A stretch of 64,000 nucleotides of DNA, taken from positions 336,001-400,000 of the forward strand of contig CAMQGK010000416.1 of assembly GCA_947000775.1 (NCBI GenBank), given 5' to 3'. Below the pieces are notes generated by a model, which searched no databases, was not told the DNA's origin, and saw only the letters and a program-made list of their open reading frames with translations. This document shows, piece after piece, positions 1 to 12,785 of the stretch. This DNA is from Pterois miles. Lineage: Eukaryota > Chordata > Actinopteri > Perciformes > Scorpaenidae. Within the stretch, counting starts at the first letter, position 1. Every line of letters starts with the position of its first letter. The translations under genes were made by a program, and so were the position numbers.

Positions 1-969
1 TTGAAAAAACAGGGCTGAGTCTGGCCCGGCCCCCGGGACCAGCTGCCAGCACATTTTACCCCAACTATCCACTTTCTATTTTAATCCCTCGAAAAGTCTG
101 AAATACAGGGAGAGAAAGGTTAGAACTTTTTACAGTTTTATGAATATCTCATTTCTTACAGGACACAGTGGTCAAATAATATCAGTTTCACTTTTTCTTT
201 TTTATAAGACGTTAAGAGGAATCTTGTTTAAATCTATCAGATATCTATTGATATTTTAGTGTTTTTAACAAATTGAACAGCGACTGTGTTTACATGCTCA
301 AAATGTTCCGGGTTTTGCCCATAAAAGGGAATATTCTCGCTAAGCTGTTTATATGAAAATGAAAAAAAAAAAGATTAATATTTCACTAATACGCCCATTT
401 ACATGCAGCCATCCATACTACAATTAACAGAACCGGTGGCGGACTAGTCCAACCGGTCCACACAGCCTCCCTCTTTCATTCCTTCAACCACCTTCTTGAA
501 AAGGTTGACGTTGCAATATTTGCACATATCCAAAAACCTGTAGATATCTGAGGAAAATGAGTGGTCTCTCCTTCTGACCAGCCTTTCTTTTGGGCTTGAA
601 TTGCTGTAAAAGCACAGATTGAGATGCATGTCCTGAATGTGCTGTAAAGAATGCAGAACAAGCTCTTAAAACCCAAATAATATTGGCATATCCAACATCC
701 AAACAGAATATGCTGTTTACATGACCCATATCCAATTTGGAATAATGTCATATTTAGAGTTATAGTTGTAATAGAACCCTGCAGTGTACAAAATGTACAA
801 AATTTAATTATGTAAATTAGTGCTTTGTCCTTGAAAACGATGATCTCAGCTTTCAGATACCAGCTGGCAACAATAAGGAAATACAACATCTCTTCTTAGC
901 TTGGAATAAAGTAAACAAAATGACCTGTCATTGGCAAAAAGACTGTCATTTAGTGATAAGAGTTATTAA

Positions 970-1018
970 ATTTAAAACTGTGGGACTAATAAAGGAATAT
1001 CTATCTTATCTTATCTTA
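970..1018 (+). repeat. 3' tail of a SINE/LINE-type retroposon
   Basis: The stretch reads gggactaataaaggaatatc followed by short (TATCT)-like units and A residues. The same 3' end closes the SINE at 47275-47642, so this is a severely 5'-truncated copy or a LINE sharing that tail. Confidence 0.5.
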
Positions 1019-1079
1019 AAAGGTCAAGTTTTAAAATGTTTAAATGTAAAATCAATTGGAAAGCTAGAATTACCACCTC

Positions 1080-1405
1080 GTGGTTATATGCCTCCACCAA
1101 CCAGTGAAGTTTACATCCATGTCTGTCCAAACTGTCATCACATCATCATTTCATCCTATTGGATGTTTGTTTGAAATTGTCAGAATTAGCATATTAATTC
1201 TTGAGTTTTGTGCAGTCACAGTGACCTTGACCTCTGACCACCGAAATCAAATCAGTTCATCCATGAGCTCATGTGAATGTTTGTGCCAAAGTTGAAGAAA
1301 TTCCCTCCAGGCATTTCTGAGATATCACGTTCATGAGAATGGGATGGACACACAAGATAAGACATTATGCCTCCAGCCACATCTTTGCCGGTGTGGAGGC
1401 ATAAC
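1080..1405 (+). repeat. dispersed fish repeat, copy 1 of 3
   Basis: The text runs from cctccaccaaccagtgaag through cagtgaccttgacctctgac to gaagaaattccctcc and gagaatgggatggac. The same order of blocks occurs at 2583-2790 and 58593-58870. It is non-coding; I know the pattern from many fish genomes but cannot give a family name. Confidence 0.6.
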
Positions 1406-2582
1406 TAGAGGAGTCTTCAACTGTGGTGTCATGGCAGCATTATATCTCACTAAAATGGAAGTCTCTCTCTGTACATACAGTATATATGTGTGTCTGTCCT
1501 TTGAGTGTCTTCATAACCATTCATCCCATCGACTTCACGACATCGAGTGATGCATCAAGTGTGAAGTAGCTCCATTAACACTCACTGTCACATTCACTGT
1601 CACAATTGCTTTGCTGTTTCACGAACATCACAGGACTAAAATCCACAGAAATGTAGGACATCAGTCTTGATAACAGATGAGGCATTTGGTTACAACAAAT
1701 ACATAAATTGCCAAATGAGTCTGAGCGCACTCAGCAAACTGACATCATAATATAACAGCATGTTAGGTGGATTGTTCCTTTAATAACGCAGACTAATAAC
1801 TACGTTAGCAGTTACTGTTATTTAGAAAGGCAATTATTTTTCCATTTCCATCCAGAAGTAGAGGACAGTACTCTATATTTTATGGAGAGAGGTTGGTTTT
1901 GTTCATTTTACTTCCCTCACTTCCACTTTAATCACCTTTCACTCCCCCCTCTTGAAGGCCATCCATAAAAGTCATTTGATACACCCTGGTGATAATGTCC
2001 GTCCTGCCATTACACAGATGGAGCAGCAGATATCTGTGTATATGCACAGGTGTCTGTGTGGACCTTGTTAAAGGCCTCATATATCTCTGTTCACTGTCTA
2101 ACCCCCAGGGCCCTGGGAGAACAGCTGCTATTGATAAGCTTCATGTAAATGCTGAAACACCTGCTGGGCATATGTTCAGACAGTGAGGAGACTGTACAAG
2201 ATCAGAATGCTTCTCTCCGTGGAAATCTCTGTTTTGGTATATTTAGCCCTCTCTGGGAAACTGGACCACAGTGTGCTGACACCTCAAGTTTAGTTTGAGC
2301 TGCAGACTTTTCACTTATTCCTGCACACACTGATGCTAACATACACAATACACACAATGGATTCCCCTAAAGCTGTAATTTCTGTCACCACAATACAAAA
2401 TAAACAACAGACTGATGATTGCCTCGCCTCCAGGAGGCTAACATTAACAGTTTGACCTCATGATTGGCTTCAGAAGTGGTGGAGACAGTGACGTCAGAGG
2501 TTTTGACTTCACTCTTATTAAACCTTTTGACATGAAACAAAACATGAATTATCATACATATACACATATTTGTTAGGCCTAT

Positions 2583-2790
2583 GCCTCGCCCAACCAGTCA
2601 AGTTACAGTTTACATCCATGTCTGTTCAAAATGTCTGCACTTCATCATTTTATCCTGTTAGACATTTGTGTGAAATTGTCATAATTAGCACATGAATTAA
2701 TAAATTATGGCCAAATGTGTCACATGGTCTGAGGTCAAAGTGACCTTGACCGTGGACCACCAAATTTTAATTGGTTCATCAATTCCCTCA
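2583..2790 (+). repeat. dispersed fish repeat, copy 2 of 3
   Basis: The blocks gcctcgcccaaccagtcaag, tgtgaaattgtcataattag and gtgaccttgacc match the copy at 1080-1405. The 3' half (gaagaaattccctc and beyond) is missing and a (TA)n run follows about 50 bp later. Confidence 0.6.
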
Positions 2791-2836
2791 AGGCCTACAT
2801 ATTACATACTATACTGTATATATACTGTAATATCTA

Positions 2837-2839
<3 letters not shown>

Positions 2840-2889
<50 letters not shown>
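2840..2889. repeat. (TA)n microsatellite
   Basis: An uninterrupted alternating TA run of about 50 bp, self-complementary and able to form a cruciform. It creates artificial YIYI reading frames on both strands. Confidence 0.95.
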
Positions 2890-2891
<2 letters not shown>

Positions 2892-5800
2892 TCTTTTCAG
2901 GCTGCACATGGCCCCAACAACTGCCAACCAATCACTCATGAAACCCGAGAGACAAAATGTTGGCCAAAGTATCCACAGATCACTCACTGCTGCTTTTAAA
3001 GCTAGATAACCATACATATCATACAACCCACGAGTGCATCAACATTTTGATCAACTCAGAGCTTTCCACAGATAGCTGGACAGTAGGAAGACGCAGACAT
3101 TTTATAGTGGATTTTGAAAAATGATGGAGACATGTCACATCTGTCCTAAATGGACATGACATACTCAAGGCTATGGAATCACAAATAAGAGGGGTTTTGG
3201 GAAATGAATGCACTAGAAAATGTGATGGAATTTGCTCATTACATTGCACAATATTCGATGTTTGTAAGCCACAGGTTGACATTTGTATTTCTGATTGCTT
3301 GCAAGCTTAAGGGGGCGGGTCTTATCTAATATGAGCCTGTCAGAGGGCAGACGCCAGGTTGAGAGTAGAGATATGAATGCATGAGAGTGGCGTGCGGCCA
3401 GTGATAGCACAGAGGAATTTTTCATTAAGAAAACTGAGGGACAATAAATGATAACCCTCATATCCAAAGAGTTAGTTTCTGTATGCCTCTATTTGTTGAT
3501 CAAATTAAGTGGAACAAACGCTGAGCTCAGCTCAGGGTTGGTGACACAGAAAGAGAAAGTGGGCCCAACTCCGACCAGCAAGTCGAGTCGCGACATTGTG
3601 AGGGCAGCGGCCAGCGATCGACATTTAGGTATACAGGGAACCAAGGCATTCACTATATGTGTGGCCTGTTAGCAGCAAGCACAGCTGGAAGTCTTAGTCG
3701 TGTAGTACTAAGAAAAATTTCTTGATTTTTAGCATCTGTGTGCTGTTGTCTGTGTGCATTCACATGCTGAAGAATATCGTATGAGCTGAAACAAAGACAC
3801 CATAAAACCTCATTAACACTTCCATGCAACTGTCACAGATGAAGACTAACCATCACTGCAGTAATCTGGATCAACGATTCACTTGCAGTGAAAGAGACTT
3901 TTATCTAAAAGTTACGTTCAAGTTACTGCCAAGCACACATTTGAAAGGGCTGTAAAAGTAATTTAACAGTAAAGCTACTTTGAAAACCCCTCGTAAATTT
4001 AAATAACATTAGCCAAAAATCATGCAACGTTAATTAATTCATACAAAACTAACTGTTACATTAATCCTGATTTTCCGTGTGTGCTAACATAATATTAAAC
4101 ACGGATAACGTCGAGCTAACGTCAGCTAGTTTAGCCAACAAAGAATACAACACAACCCCCTCCACATAACGTTACCTCTGCCAACATCGTCTAGTTTGAC
4201 GTTAGCTAGTTTGCCTTAATTAACTCAATGATGGTTGCACATTCGAGCTAGCCATCCACTAGGTCAAGTTAACTCTTTAGATTTCTGTATTTTAAGACAC
4301 AAAACCAGCTAGAATGCATGTTAAACAACAATCTAAAGCTAATTATAAATGCTGCTGCTGTTGAAATGCTAAATACTAATAACTCTGAAAGAGTCCATGG
4401 ACTTTCACACTGCATATTTTACTCTGGACAATTTACTGTTTGGCTTCCACCAGTTATTTTTCATGTAAAAATGAGAGTACAGAATCTGTGATCTTACTCT
4501 ATAGCCCCGTTCGCACTGCGGGACTGTTGTGCTGTTATTCTCCACAGTGGTGCTTCAATGCACAGGCTTATGTTTTGAACACACCTGATGCACCTGATGC
4601 AGCAGCAGCCCTTACTGTTGGATCAGAGCTGAGCGTCAGCTGGTTCAGGTGTGCTACAGTAGGGAGAGGTGGAAAATGGGCAGGTAGGGGTCTGCTGAAA
4701 CCCAGGGTCTAGGCTATAACCGAGAATAAATATAATTAATGAAACAGTATACAAAAATGTTCTAAATTTGGTCTATTGATTTACATAATGTAATTTTTAT
4801 ATGGCAAACATTACCAGAAAAATCAAATAAATACGAAATGAAATTAAACTTAGATGAAGGCTATGACAGGTAATTAACTATAACAAGTTTTGTTTTCAAG
4901 GTTGTTATCTATAGTAATAATAATCATCCAAAATGACGTAAAATTGCATTATAGCAATCAGAGCAATGTGTTTTGATGTCCAAGAACAATGATCCCATTC
5001 CTCAAGCCACCAGAACAACAGCACTATTAAGACATACAGTATACCTTTAGATCAAATATACTCTTAGAGATATACTAGCACTCAAACTTGTAAAAGGATG
5101 TGCTGAAAAACAGGGGATCAAATGATTCTTGTGTGGATGATATATTTTGTTCACCTATGTGTACCGTACAATCGTAATGTTCCAGGTTCAGCTCAACAGG
5201 TTTTCCCCTTGTTTCTACACTTAGACAAAGAGGCAACTTCCTGGGAGGTAATCCAGCTATAAAGCAAGGAATCTCTGTCCATCTGTGTGTGTGTGTGTAT
5301 TTATATGTGTCCTTTACGGACCTTGAAAACCATTCATCCGATCTACTTAACACTCGGTTCGAGCTGGAGACCCAAGGATGTGCAGGGTTGCATATACTGC
5401 AACTTGGACAGGTGACATTTTCAATATTAATAAACTCTGAATAAACAGGAGAACGGTGCTCTCTTCAGCAGTGGAGGTGGGGCTTTGTGGACTGAGTCGT
5501 GCATGTCATCCGAAGCTCATTGCAGTTCACTTTTGTTGCTGGATGCTGGATATGTAACATCACAATCAAATTCTTCCTCACTTCCCTGGCATCAAATAAG
5601 CAATGAGTGGTTCTCGACAACGCCGCAAGCAGCACTTCCGCTCCAATCAGCCACGCCTCGAACGGGCTCTGCAGGCTTCAACATTAGTTGTAATACAGCT
5701 ACCAGGAAACTTGAAATTGTCATTGAACAAAATTCAGGGTTTTGCAGAATTGTCCAGAAGCAATGTTCTGTGTGGTGATGGGGTTGAATGTCAATGTAAG

Positions 5801-6669
5801 GATGTGGAAGGGTTCATTTGATCATGTACATACAGTATATGTTTAGTAATTTACTTTATACTACCATGTCATGGCAGGTTTACAAACCCTAGAAGTTGGC
5901 GAAGTTAAAAAGGTAACAAAAAGATGTAGGTGGTGGGTTGACAGCATATGTCATCTTCTCCTTGAGTTTGTTATTTAGGCTGCTCTATTGTCTAAATGTT
6001 TTCACAGGATACATTCACTTCTACTGAAATCACCCGCTCTGCTAAACGGAGAGCAGCAATTACTTATGTTGACAGACTTCCTTTCAAAAACCAGAGGAAG
6101 CCATTAATCAATGCTTCTTAAAGTACAACAGGATTACAGGTGCTGTTCAGAGAGAGAGACAACGAGAGAAAAAACACAGCTAGGGATGCAAACTATGCAA
6201 ATGAGCCCTCCTTAATTTGCTTGCAAATGGCAAATGATTTTCTACGGCTGACTGACTTATCGGGCTCTGACACGGCAGGGTGTGTTGTTTTGTGTCTTCA
6301 CCTTGGCACCACAATCACAGGAAACACACTCTCCCATGCTGTACACTTGCACCGTCTACTCCACACAGCAGCCATTACAGGAGTGGGAGGAGGAGTGGTG
6401 GTGGTGGTGGTGGGGAACTGCCAAACAAACCCTCCCTGATATAATTAGTTTTCTCCGCTGCACCTAATTAACCTTTGTCTGTGTGGCACTTACGCATCTC
6501 ATTCACAAGCTGAGCGCTCTTTCATTAGCAGCGTGTTGTGTTTTTAATGCGTTTACCAGTCATGGTGAGGTAGCTCTCTGTAATCTTTAAACTGATGCTG
6601 TTTCAAGCCCAAGACTGGCGTACGTATAAGCACAGGAGATGAAGTGGGTTTTGTGATGATTAGAATCAA

Positions 6670-7299
6670 AGGCCCTGTTCAGACCTGGTACTACCATGTC
6701 TTGGGTGATGCGATCACAAGTGGACAGCTCAAAGTACAGGTGTGAGTACGCATTGAGATCCAATCACTCGTTGTGCCAATAGTTTGTGAAGGCAACAGCA
6801 CTTTATGACTCCCACATTGTCAACAACAGCGCATAACAGCTTCACAGCTCTTTCCATTCTGACCTTTCACAATAAAATCCCTAAACATAGCCTATAAACT
6901 GCAACAAGAGGCAACTCAACAAAATAGCTGAATATAGGTTAATGTCGTTGTCGTTGATGTGTCAGTGTTTATGTTCAGCTTCTCTGCACAGATCACACAC
7001 CTCTCATCCCAGGCTCTCTGAAGCTCTGTGTGCCACCGTTGCCTAGCAAAGGTGGGCTAAGCAGCTGTGTCGGGGACCACCGGTAGACGACAACATGATA
7101 TTAAAACTGCATTTGGTCTTTGCAAACAGAGTACATGTAAGTTATGTGTTTATTTGCATACAGAGCAGGGAAGTGAGGTCTGATCACAAGTGGTCACTCA
7201 AGACTCATGTCGAGATGCATTCTAATGCCAGGTGTGAGCTGACATACTTACAGCTTAGATTACCAGAGATGCATGTTAATACCAGGTCTGAACGGGGCT
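6670..7299. mobile_element. Miniature TIR DNA transposon, about 630 bp
   Basis: The left end reads ggccctgttcagacctggta. The right end (about 7277-7299), reverse-complemented, reads agccccgttcagacctggta, an imperfect TIR of at least 20 bp. A second inner block, gatcacaagtgg, occurs near 6713 and 7178. No transposase is present, so it is non-autonomous. I could not find a clean target duplication. It ends only 104 bp from the sez6-like exon at 7404-7542, on the donor side. Confidence 0.65.
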
Positions 7300-7403
7300 C
7301 AAGATCCCAAGGAAGGGGTTTGTAGTAATGCGGTTTCATGCACATCAAAGGGCAAATGGTGAGGAGGGGGACCAGACTGCACATGTAGAAGGTGGATACG
7401 TAC

Positions 7404-7542
7404 ACTTGAATGTCAACCATAATCCTCTTGTCCTCCTCAACATGGATTCCCCAGATACAGTCCTGGCCTTTATCGTAGGCTTCAGGCCAGTTAGGAGACA
7501 GCACGACTCCAGCTGAGTCTGTGATCTCACCACTGCACACAG
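7404..7542 (-). CDS. sez6: sez6-like exon: first half of CUB domain 3
   Basis: A 139-bp internal exon encoding about 46 residues, AVCSGEITDSAG through VLSPNWPEAYDKG and DCIWGIHVEEDKR to MVDIQV. This is the start of a CUB domain: Cys, the SPNWP turn, then Cys in DCIW form the first disulfide pair. The acceptor is ttccag at 7543-7548 (phase 1) and the donor gtacgt at 7398-7403 (phase 2), which splits the Val codon. An alternative donor three bases inward is possible but weaker and breaks the phase expected from SEZ6. From memory this segment is nearly identical to vertebrate SEZ6 and less like SEZ6L. The next exon should begin with the LxxGxxD part of CUB3 and lies outside the window. Confidence 0.88.
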
Positions 7543-8855
7543 CTGGAACACACAACCATGGATATTAAAACAGTGTTGAGGATATAGTTCATTTAATTAG
7601 CACACACAGAGCAATAGGACTGTCAAAGCTGTGGTTACAATTCCTTCAATTCCTCCAGACAATACATTTTTCAATATTTCAATAACTGGTAAAATACAGA
7701 TATCTTTTCTACAGATTTTATTTTCATTTAATAAAAGAGGCTAAAAATTCTGGTGAATGCTATCTAAACACCAGCAGTCAAACAATAGTTTTGCTGAAAC
7801 TGCGATTTAAATCAGAAGCTGTCTGATGAAGCAAAGTGATCTCATCCCTGCTCGTCATATTGTCCTGCTTGGCCAGAAGTCCACAGACCTTTGGAGTAGT
7901 ATCTTGACACAGACGGTTCCTGCATAGTTAACTTTGAACTTGGTTAAGATGACGTAATGTCACATGACATTAGTGAAGTGAAATCTAAGCTAACAACCAT
8001 GTCACGCTATCTTGTTGGCAACACTCAGTAACGCTCCATTTACACTAAATTTTGGCAAAAAAACTGGCATGGCCATTTTCAAAGGGGTCCCTTGACCTCT
8101 GACCTCCAGATATGTAAATGTGAATTGGTTCTATGGGTACCCACGACGCTCCACCTTTACACACTTTATGATAATCACATTCAGTTTTGGGAAATAAACA
8201 TGCATTTTTTTTTACATGCATTATAAATGTGTTATTTTTGCCTATTCTAAAAGTGTCTATCTGAATATTTTTGCATACTGGGTCCCTAAACAGTCTTGTA
8301 ATTACATGAATTGGATACCACTGTAAGCTGAGACTCATGTGGATCCAGTGAGTCCAATTGTATTCGTGTATGAGAACATTTTTTTGAGCTTGACTTCACT
8401 GTAAAATGACCTGTTGTGACATCTAGTATAATCACAGCGTCATGAAACTCATGCGCAGCCAATTAATTTACTGCAGTACTGACTAGTATCAAAAAATGTG
8501 GTTGCGTGAGCTGCATTAAACCTCTGGGGTATGAACACTTAATGTAGAAATGATCAGTGTATTTTATTATTATATCATTCATGTATATTATTTTACTATA
8601 TATTGGTTGTTATTGTGTTTCAAGCCAGTAATTTGCTGCAGTTTTGTCTGACTAAATAGATCCAAACACCTATTGTAAGTAAAGCTGGACCCGACCTGCA
8701 ACAACAGAACCAGCAGCCCTGAGTATTGAAGGACACTGTCTACTCATTTTAAGTGAATCATTTCAGATAAAAGCCTAAAATAATATATAATGTAAATGTA
8801 TTTAACATAGATGTAGATGGGTCACGTATTTTCAACAACATACAGGCATACAGAC
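7543..8855 (-). other. sez6: sez6-like intron (1313 bp) between sushi 2 and CUB3
   Basis: It is bounded by donor gtctgt (8850-8855) and acceptor ttccag (7543-7548). About half is a repeat copy (7940-8545). In the remainder I see only A/T-rich sequence without motifs I can name. Confidence 0.8.
7940..8545 (+). repeat. Miniature DNA element remnant sharing a module with the 35.4-36.6 kb element
   Basis: Blocks such as cccttgacctctgacctcc, gggtacccacga, cactttatgataatc and aatgacctgttgtgac are found in the opposite orientation at 36060-36470. The right edge attaaacctctggggt resembles the TTAACCCTCTGAGA end of that element. The left edge is indistinct and no target duplication is clear, so boundaries are approximate. 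Confidence 0.55.
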
Positions 8856-9050
8856 CTCTGCAGGCAGGCTCGGTCTCGTTCCACTGGGGGTTGTTGGGGT
8901 CCATGCATTCAATAGTGACTGATCCCTGTTCCAGAGTATAGCCAGGGTCACAGGCAAACTCCACCACAGCTCCCACTGCCCACGTGTTGTCACTACTGGT
9001 CAGGTTTCCATACTTCACGAAGGGTTCGTAGCAGTGGCCTGCTGCAAAGG
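8856..9050 (-). CDS. sez6: sez6-like exon: sushi (CCP) domain 2
   Basis: A 195-bp exon, phase 1 at both ends, encoding 65 residues from AFAAGHCYEPFVKYG to PQWNETEPACR. It is one complete sushi domain: four cysteines (GHC, FAC, IEC, PAC), the conserved Trp of PQWNE, Gly-Tyr before the third Cys, and two N-glycosylation sequons (NLT, NET). Sushi domains are usually encoded by a single phase 1-1 exon, as here. The acceptor is tcccatag (9051-9058) and the donor gtctgt (8850-8855). HCYEPFVKYGN and YTLEQGS fit the sushi between CUB2 and CUB3 of SEZ6; I recall SEZ6L differing at these blocks. The domain belongs to the extracellular region of a neuronal membrane protein. Confidence 0.92.
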
Positions 9051-9655
9051 CTATGGGACAAATACATGTTCAGTGGTGGAAAGGACTGAGCTTTACCGAA
9101 AAGCAAATGAGAAGTTATGCTACGACCTCCTCTGCGTACTCTCGTGGTGGCTTGAGCTGACAACACCACCCCAACGTTACAGTCCCCCCCCTCAGGTTAA
9201 CGCTGTTCGCTCTCTCAGTTGCTGTCCGCACTGTTCGTGCTGTTAGCACCATTAGCTAAATAGCTAAATAAAAATATTACTTAAAGAGAAACACCACCTA
9301 GATTAAGAACTGCAATGTGTTGTTTCCATGGCATAGGACAGTTCAGCCAGTATTTGTGAACACGAGCTCCTCTCTCAAAGAATCCAGAAACCAGAGAGGT
9401 AAGTCTCTTGTAACTTGTGATGACGGGTATAATGTTTGGAGCTGCTTCATAGACGATGAAGAGAGGATGATGGGAGACTGATTTTGTGGACCCACAGAAT
9501 GTTTGTTTTCTGTTTTATATCCAAATGAGCTTTTTTTCTGCTGTAGTGTTCTCAGTAGGGAAACAGAAAGTGTTCCCACATTGCCCTGGGTGCTCAGCGT
9601 CATCTAGACCTTCTCTATCGATTCACTGTCTGTGGAGCAGCTCCATACTTTAGAC

Positions 9656-10644
9656 CACATGCATCAAACTCAAGGCCCGAGGGCCAAATACAGTTCGGCG
9701 CATCATTTTATGTGGCCCACGAGGGCTTGCAAAGAATATATTATGCTTATCATACAATTCTATGCCGCTTTACAGAAGTAAACATGTCCCACAATGCATC
9801 TCGATTTTGTTACAGGCGCACTGAAGCATCTCAATATCAGCTGTTTCCTGCAGCGGCGCTCTAGCAGAGTGATGGGATTGTAAAAAAAAAAAAAAAAATG
9901 AATAGAACCAAAGTGTCCAAGAAAAGAAAAGCTGATGCAGACGGAAGGAAATTTAATGAGAGACAGAAAGAGAATCCATGTTAGTGGTTAATGGAAACCA
10001 GCCGGTGTGTCTTCTTTGCTACGAGGCAGTAAAACACTGTCACACCACTGTCATCTACCACATGATCTCAGCTGATCAGCTGCTGATCACTAACAGTTTA
10101 TACGCCACAGACTGAACGTTAGATCAGAGCTCATTGATCTGTTGGACTAGAGTTCTGCCCCTCTCAACTCCCACCACAAAGTTAAACTAAGTTAATGGAA
10201 TAAACTGGGTTTGATCATATTTGTGTGGTAAAAAAAGATCTTTATTATTACCTTGAGAGTTATTTTGAAATTTGATGGATGAGTAATGATGAGGTTCCTT
10301 AACTTCATAAATTCATGGGGTTTAAGTAATAATAAAACATAAATGTGTGCCCATAGACAGTATTTTTGTGTCTATATGCATGCATTTACAGTATATCGAT
10401 GCACAAGCCTGTGTTTTTGTAACTGAACTATTTTTTAAGATAGAAGTGTACAATATTTCTGCTTGCAATTATTTTTCCTAGACTTCTGCTTTCAGAGCTA
10501 ATTATTAAATAAATTATTACTAAAACTGATAATAATTTTGTAATATGACTAAAAGTAGATATAGTTATATAGTCTTACAGTTGCCCTTTGAGGGCAACCA
10601 TAATGCTGATGTGGCCCCGGGATGAAATGTGTTTGACATCCCTG
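9656..10644. mobile_element. Non-autonomous hAT-like DNA transposon, copy 1
   Basis: The left end has tcaaactcaaggcccgaggg and the right end gtttgacatccctg, an imperfect inverted repeat. The first 200 bp (tatgtggccc, gagggcttgcaaagaatat, cacaatgcatctcgatttt) match, reverse-complemented, the right side of the copy at 42750-43500, so the two lie in opposite orientation. No transposase frame is left. The flanking 8-mers ctttagac and acttgaag do not match well, so this copy is old or its ends have drifted. Confidence 0.65.
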
Positions 10645-12179
10645 ACTTGAAGTCAGTTTGACTTTAGCACTGTAGCTTTTGGATTTGGGAAAGAGCTTTT
10701 CTGAACAGAAATAACATGTATGAATTTTGAAAGTGGTTGGATGGGTGTAGTTCCCCTTCACAACAGTGGTGACGACTGAGAGAAATACTAGGACAAGATA
10801 CAAAATATACAGATGTGAAATGTGAACATGTGATACAGATGTTGTCGGCCACTGGATTGGATATTGGACTGGATAATTTGCATTTTGAATGCAACCTTGA
10901 AGTTACCTAAGTGGACACATTAGTGTTCAAGTGCTTAAAATGTCCACACAGTACTGCCCCGTGTTACAGCAGATGTTTGGAGCAGCTGATCTTAAAGCTT
11001 TTATTAGCTGCATTTATGTTGGATTTTAAATGTTTGTAATGCTTGTGAGAGTCATTCATCATGACTCTATTGATGGCAATGTCAGACAGTCCACTATTTT
11101 GGAAATATGGTTCTGATGTTCACGGTTCCCAGTGGATGAACTGCAGGCTAATGCCTGTAGAACTGATGATACTCCCATCAGCTCCAGCTACCGTTGTATT
11201 TATATGTACTTTGTTAACAAGCAACATAACCCTGCATTGTTTCCAGATTATATTAGTTACATTTTATAATTTGTACATTACCAAATGCAATGAATATACT
11301 CTTTAAGATGGATTAATGACTCTGAGTCACCTGCTTCTGAATGGACACAGTCAGTGACAAGAAAGAGGAAGAAACTTGAGTGGCAGTTAGAAACGGCTGA
11401 ATGAATGAGGATAGCTGTTCAGCAGGGTGGGAATGGTTTGTCAGGATAAAGGGGTGCCATCAAATCTGTTAGAGACTAGCTGAACAGTATTATGTCCTGT
11501 TAATGGCCATAATTAGGTCCGTTGCTCCCTTTGGACTTAATCCCATTTGCGGCAGCGAAGCGGAGACCTAAGCAGATTACACTGATCGTATTTCCAAGTG
11601 GTCCTCGTGGACCAGAGAAGAGCTGCCGACGTGATGGTGAGCGCTGAGACAAATGTGAGGGCAAAAGATAAGAGAAGCTAAGTGATATCTCACCCTAGCC
11701 ATTAGATGGAAATTACTGTAAAATAAATCATAGTGATTCTAATGTAGAAGGTTATGTTGGTAAATCTGGAAGTTAATATTATGTACCTGACAGACTGTCC
11801 TTGATTCTTTTATTCCCAAGCACCAGAGAAGCAATAAGTATGAAGTAGCTATAAGATTTACTGGGGTCTCTACTGAGAGCCTTTATTAAATGGCTACAAA
11901 AGCAACGGATGTAAAAGACAAAATAAATAAAGGCAGGTACTTTGCACCCGACTATGGATGCGTATAAATGTACCAAATTATGTGTTTATTGCAGAAACTG
12001 CAATCAAAGCAGTACTGAAAGTGAATAATATCTTTTGGTTATCGAGAGAGTATTTTAGAAATGAGGCTTTTGTTCAGATAAATATGTGTTTTGTTTCTTC
12101 TCCTGTATCTTCAAACTGAAGAGGGCTTCACCCAGGTTTTTAGTCATGCTAATGGTATGGCTCTGAGGATGTAGGGACT

Positions 12180-12480
12180 CTAAGTCAGTGGGTTGGTGTG
12201 TTGGTGGGTCTGTTGGTCCACCACTTTGGTCCAAACTGAAATTTCTTGACAGGGCAGGTTATCATGCAATTTTATGCAGCCATTGATCCCCATAGGATGA
12301 ATCCTGTACTGATTATCTCAGATTTTTCCTCTAACACCACTGTAAGGCTGACATTGCTGATTTTTACTGAAATATCTCAGCAGCTTTTGGATGGATTGCT
12401 GTGAAATTAGTACACATTCATAATCCCCTGAGGCTGATGTTCCCACCAGCATGTAAAGATTTATCAGAGCAGTATATCTC
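12180..12480 (+). repeat. dispersed fish repeat (aaatatctcagcag family), copy 1
   Basis: It contains gaaatatctcagcagctttt, ggatggattgctgtgaaatt and gtccaccactttggtcc. This resembles a repeat common in fish introns, also present inverted at 63724-63950. It is non-coding. Confidence 0.5.
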
Positions 12481-12499
12481 TGTGAGAAAGTTGACAGTA

Positions 12500-12785
12500 T
12501 TGTAACCCTAGTTCTATACGCACAGGCAGAGCCCTCTACTTCCCTCTATGTTTAATACTCCAATCAGGAGCAGGCATTTACATGAGCCTAGCCAGCCAAT
12601 CAGGACGCGCCTACCTGAGTACATGCAGACCCCAGTAAGGCAGCACACACTGCTGTCTGCTGTCCTACACCCTCCTCAGTGTGCGGTGCAGGAGCATCAG
12701 GCCCCCCTTGGTGGAGGCCTCCACCTGTGCTTATAAAACTAACACCAGTCTATAAGCACAGAAGAGCCCTCTACTGGACTCTATG
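12500..12785 (+). repeat. dispersed repeat with CACAGGCAGAGCCCTCTAC ends
   Basis: tattgtaaccctagttctat followed by cacaggcagagccctctac occurs here and, as a short variant, at 53147-53215. A related block, taagcacagaagagccctct, lies near the other end (12751-12770). The class is unknown. Confidence 0.4.

Larger units (their letters stand above)
1..7403 (-). other. sez6: sez6-like intron or 3' flank, open at the window edge
   Basis: This is the sequence downstream of the last visible exon. The donor at 7398-7403 (minus strand gtacgt) opens an intron whose acceptor is not in the window; I looked for the second half of CUB3 and the later sushi domains and did not find them. It holds a SINE/LINE tail near 970, two copies of one dispersed repeat (1080-1405, 2583-2790), a (TA)n run and a TIR element (6670-7299). 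I see nothing interpretable in 1-960, 1410-2580 or 2900-6660 apart from a short GTG run near 6397-6412. Open reading frames there are short and show no family resemblance. Confidence 0.6.

Noticed and set aside
476..889. 137-residue minus-strand open frame
   Set aside because: Low-complexity composition, no family resemblance and no conserved motif.
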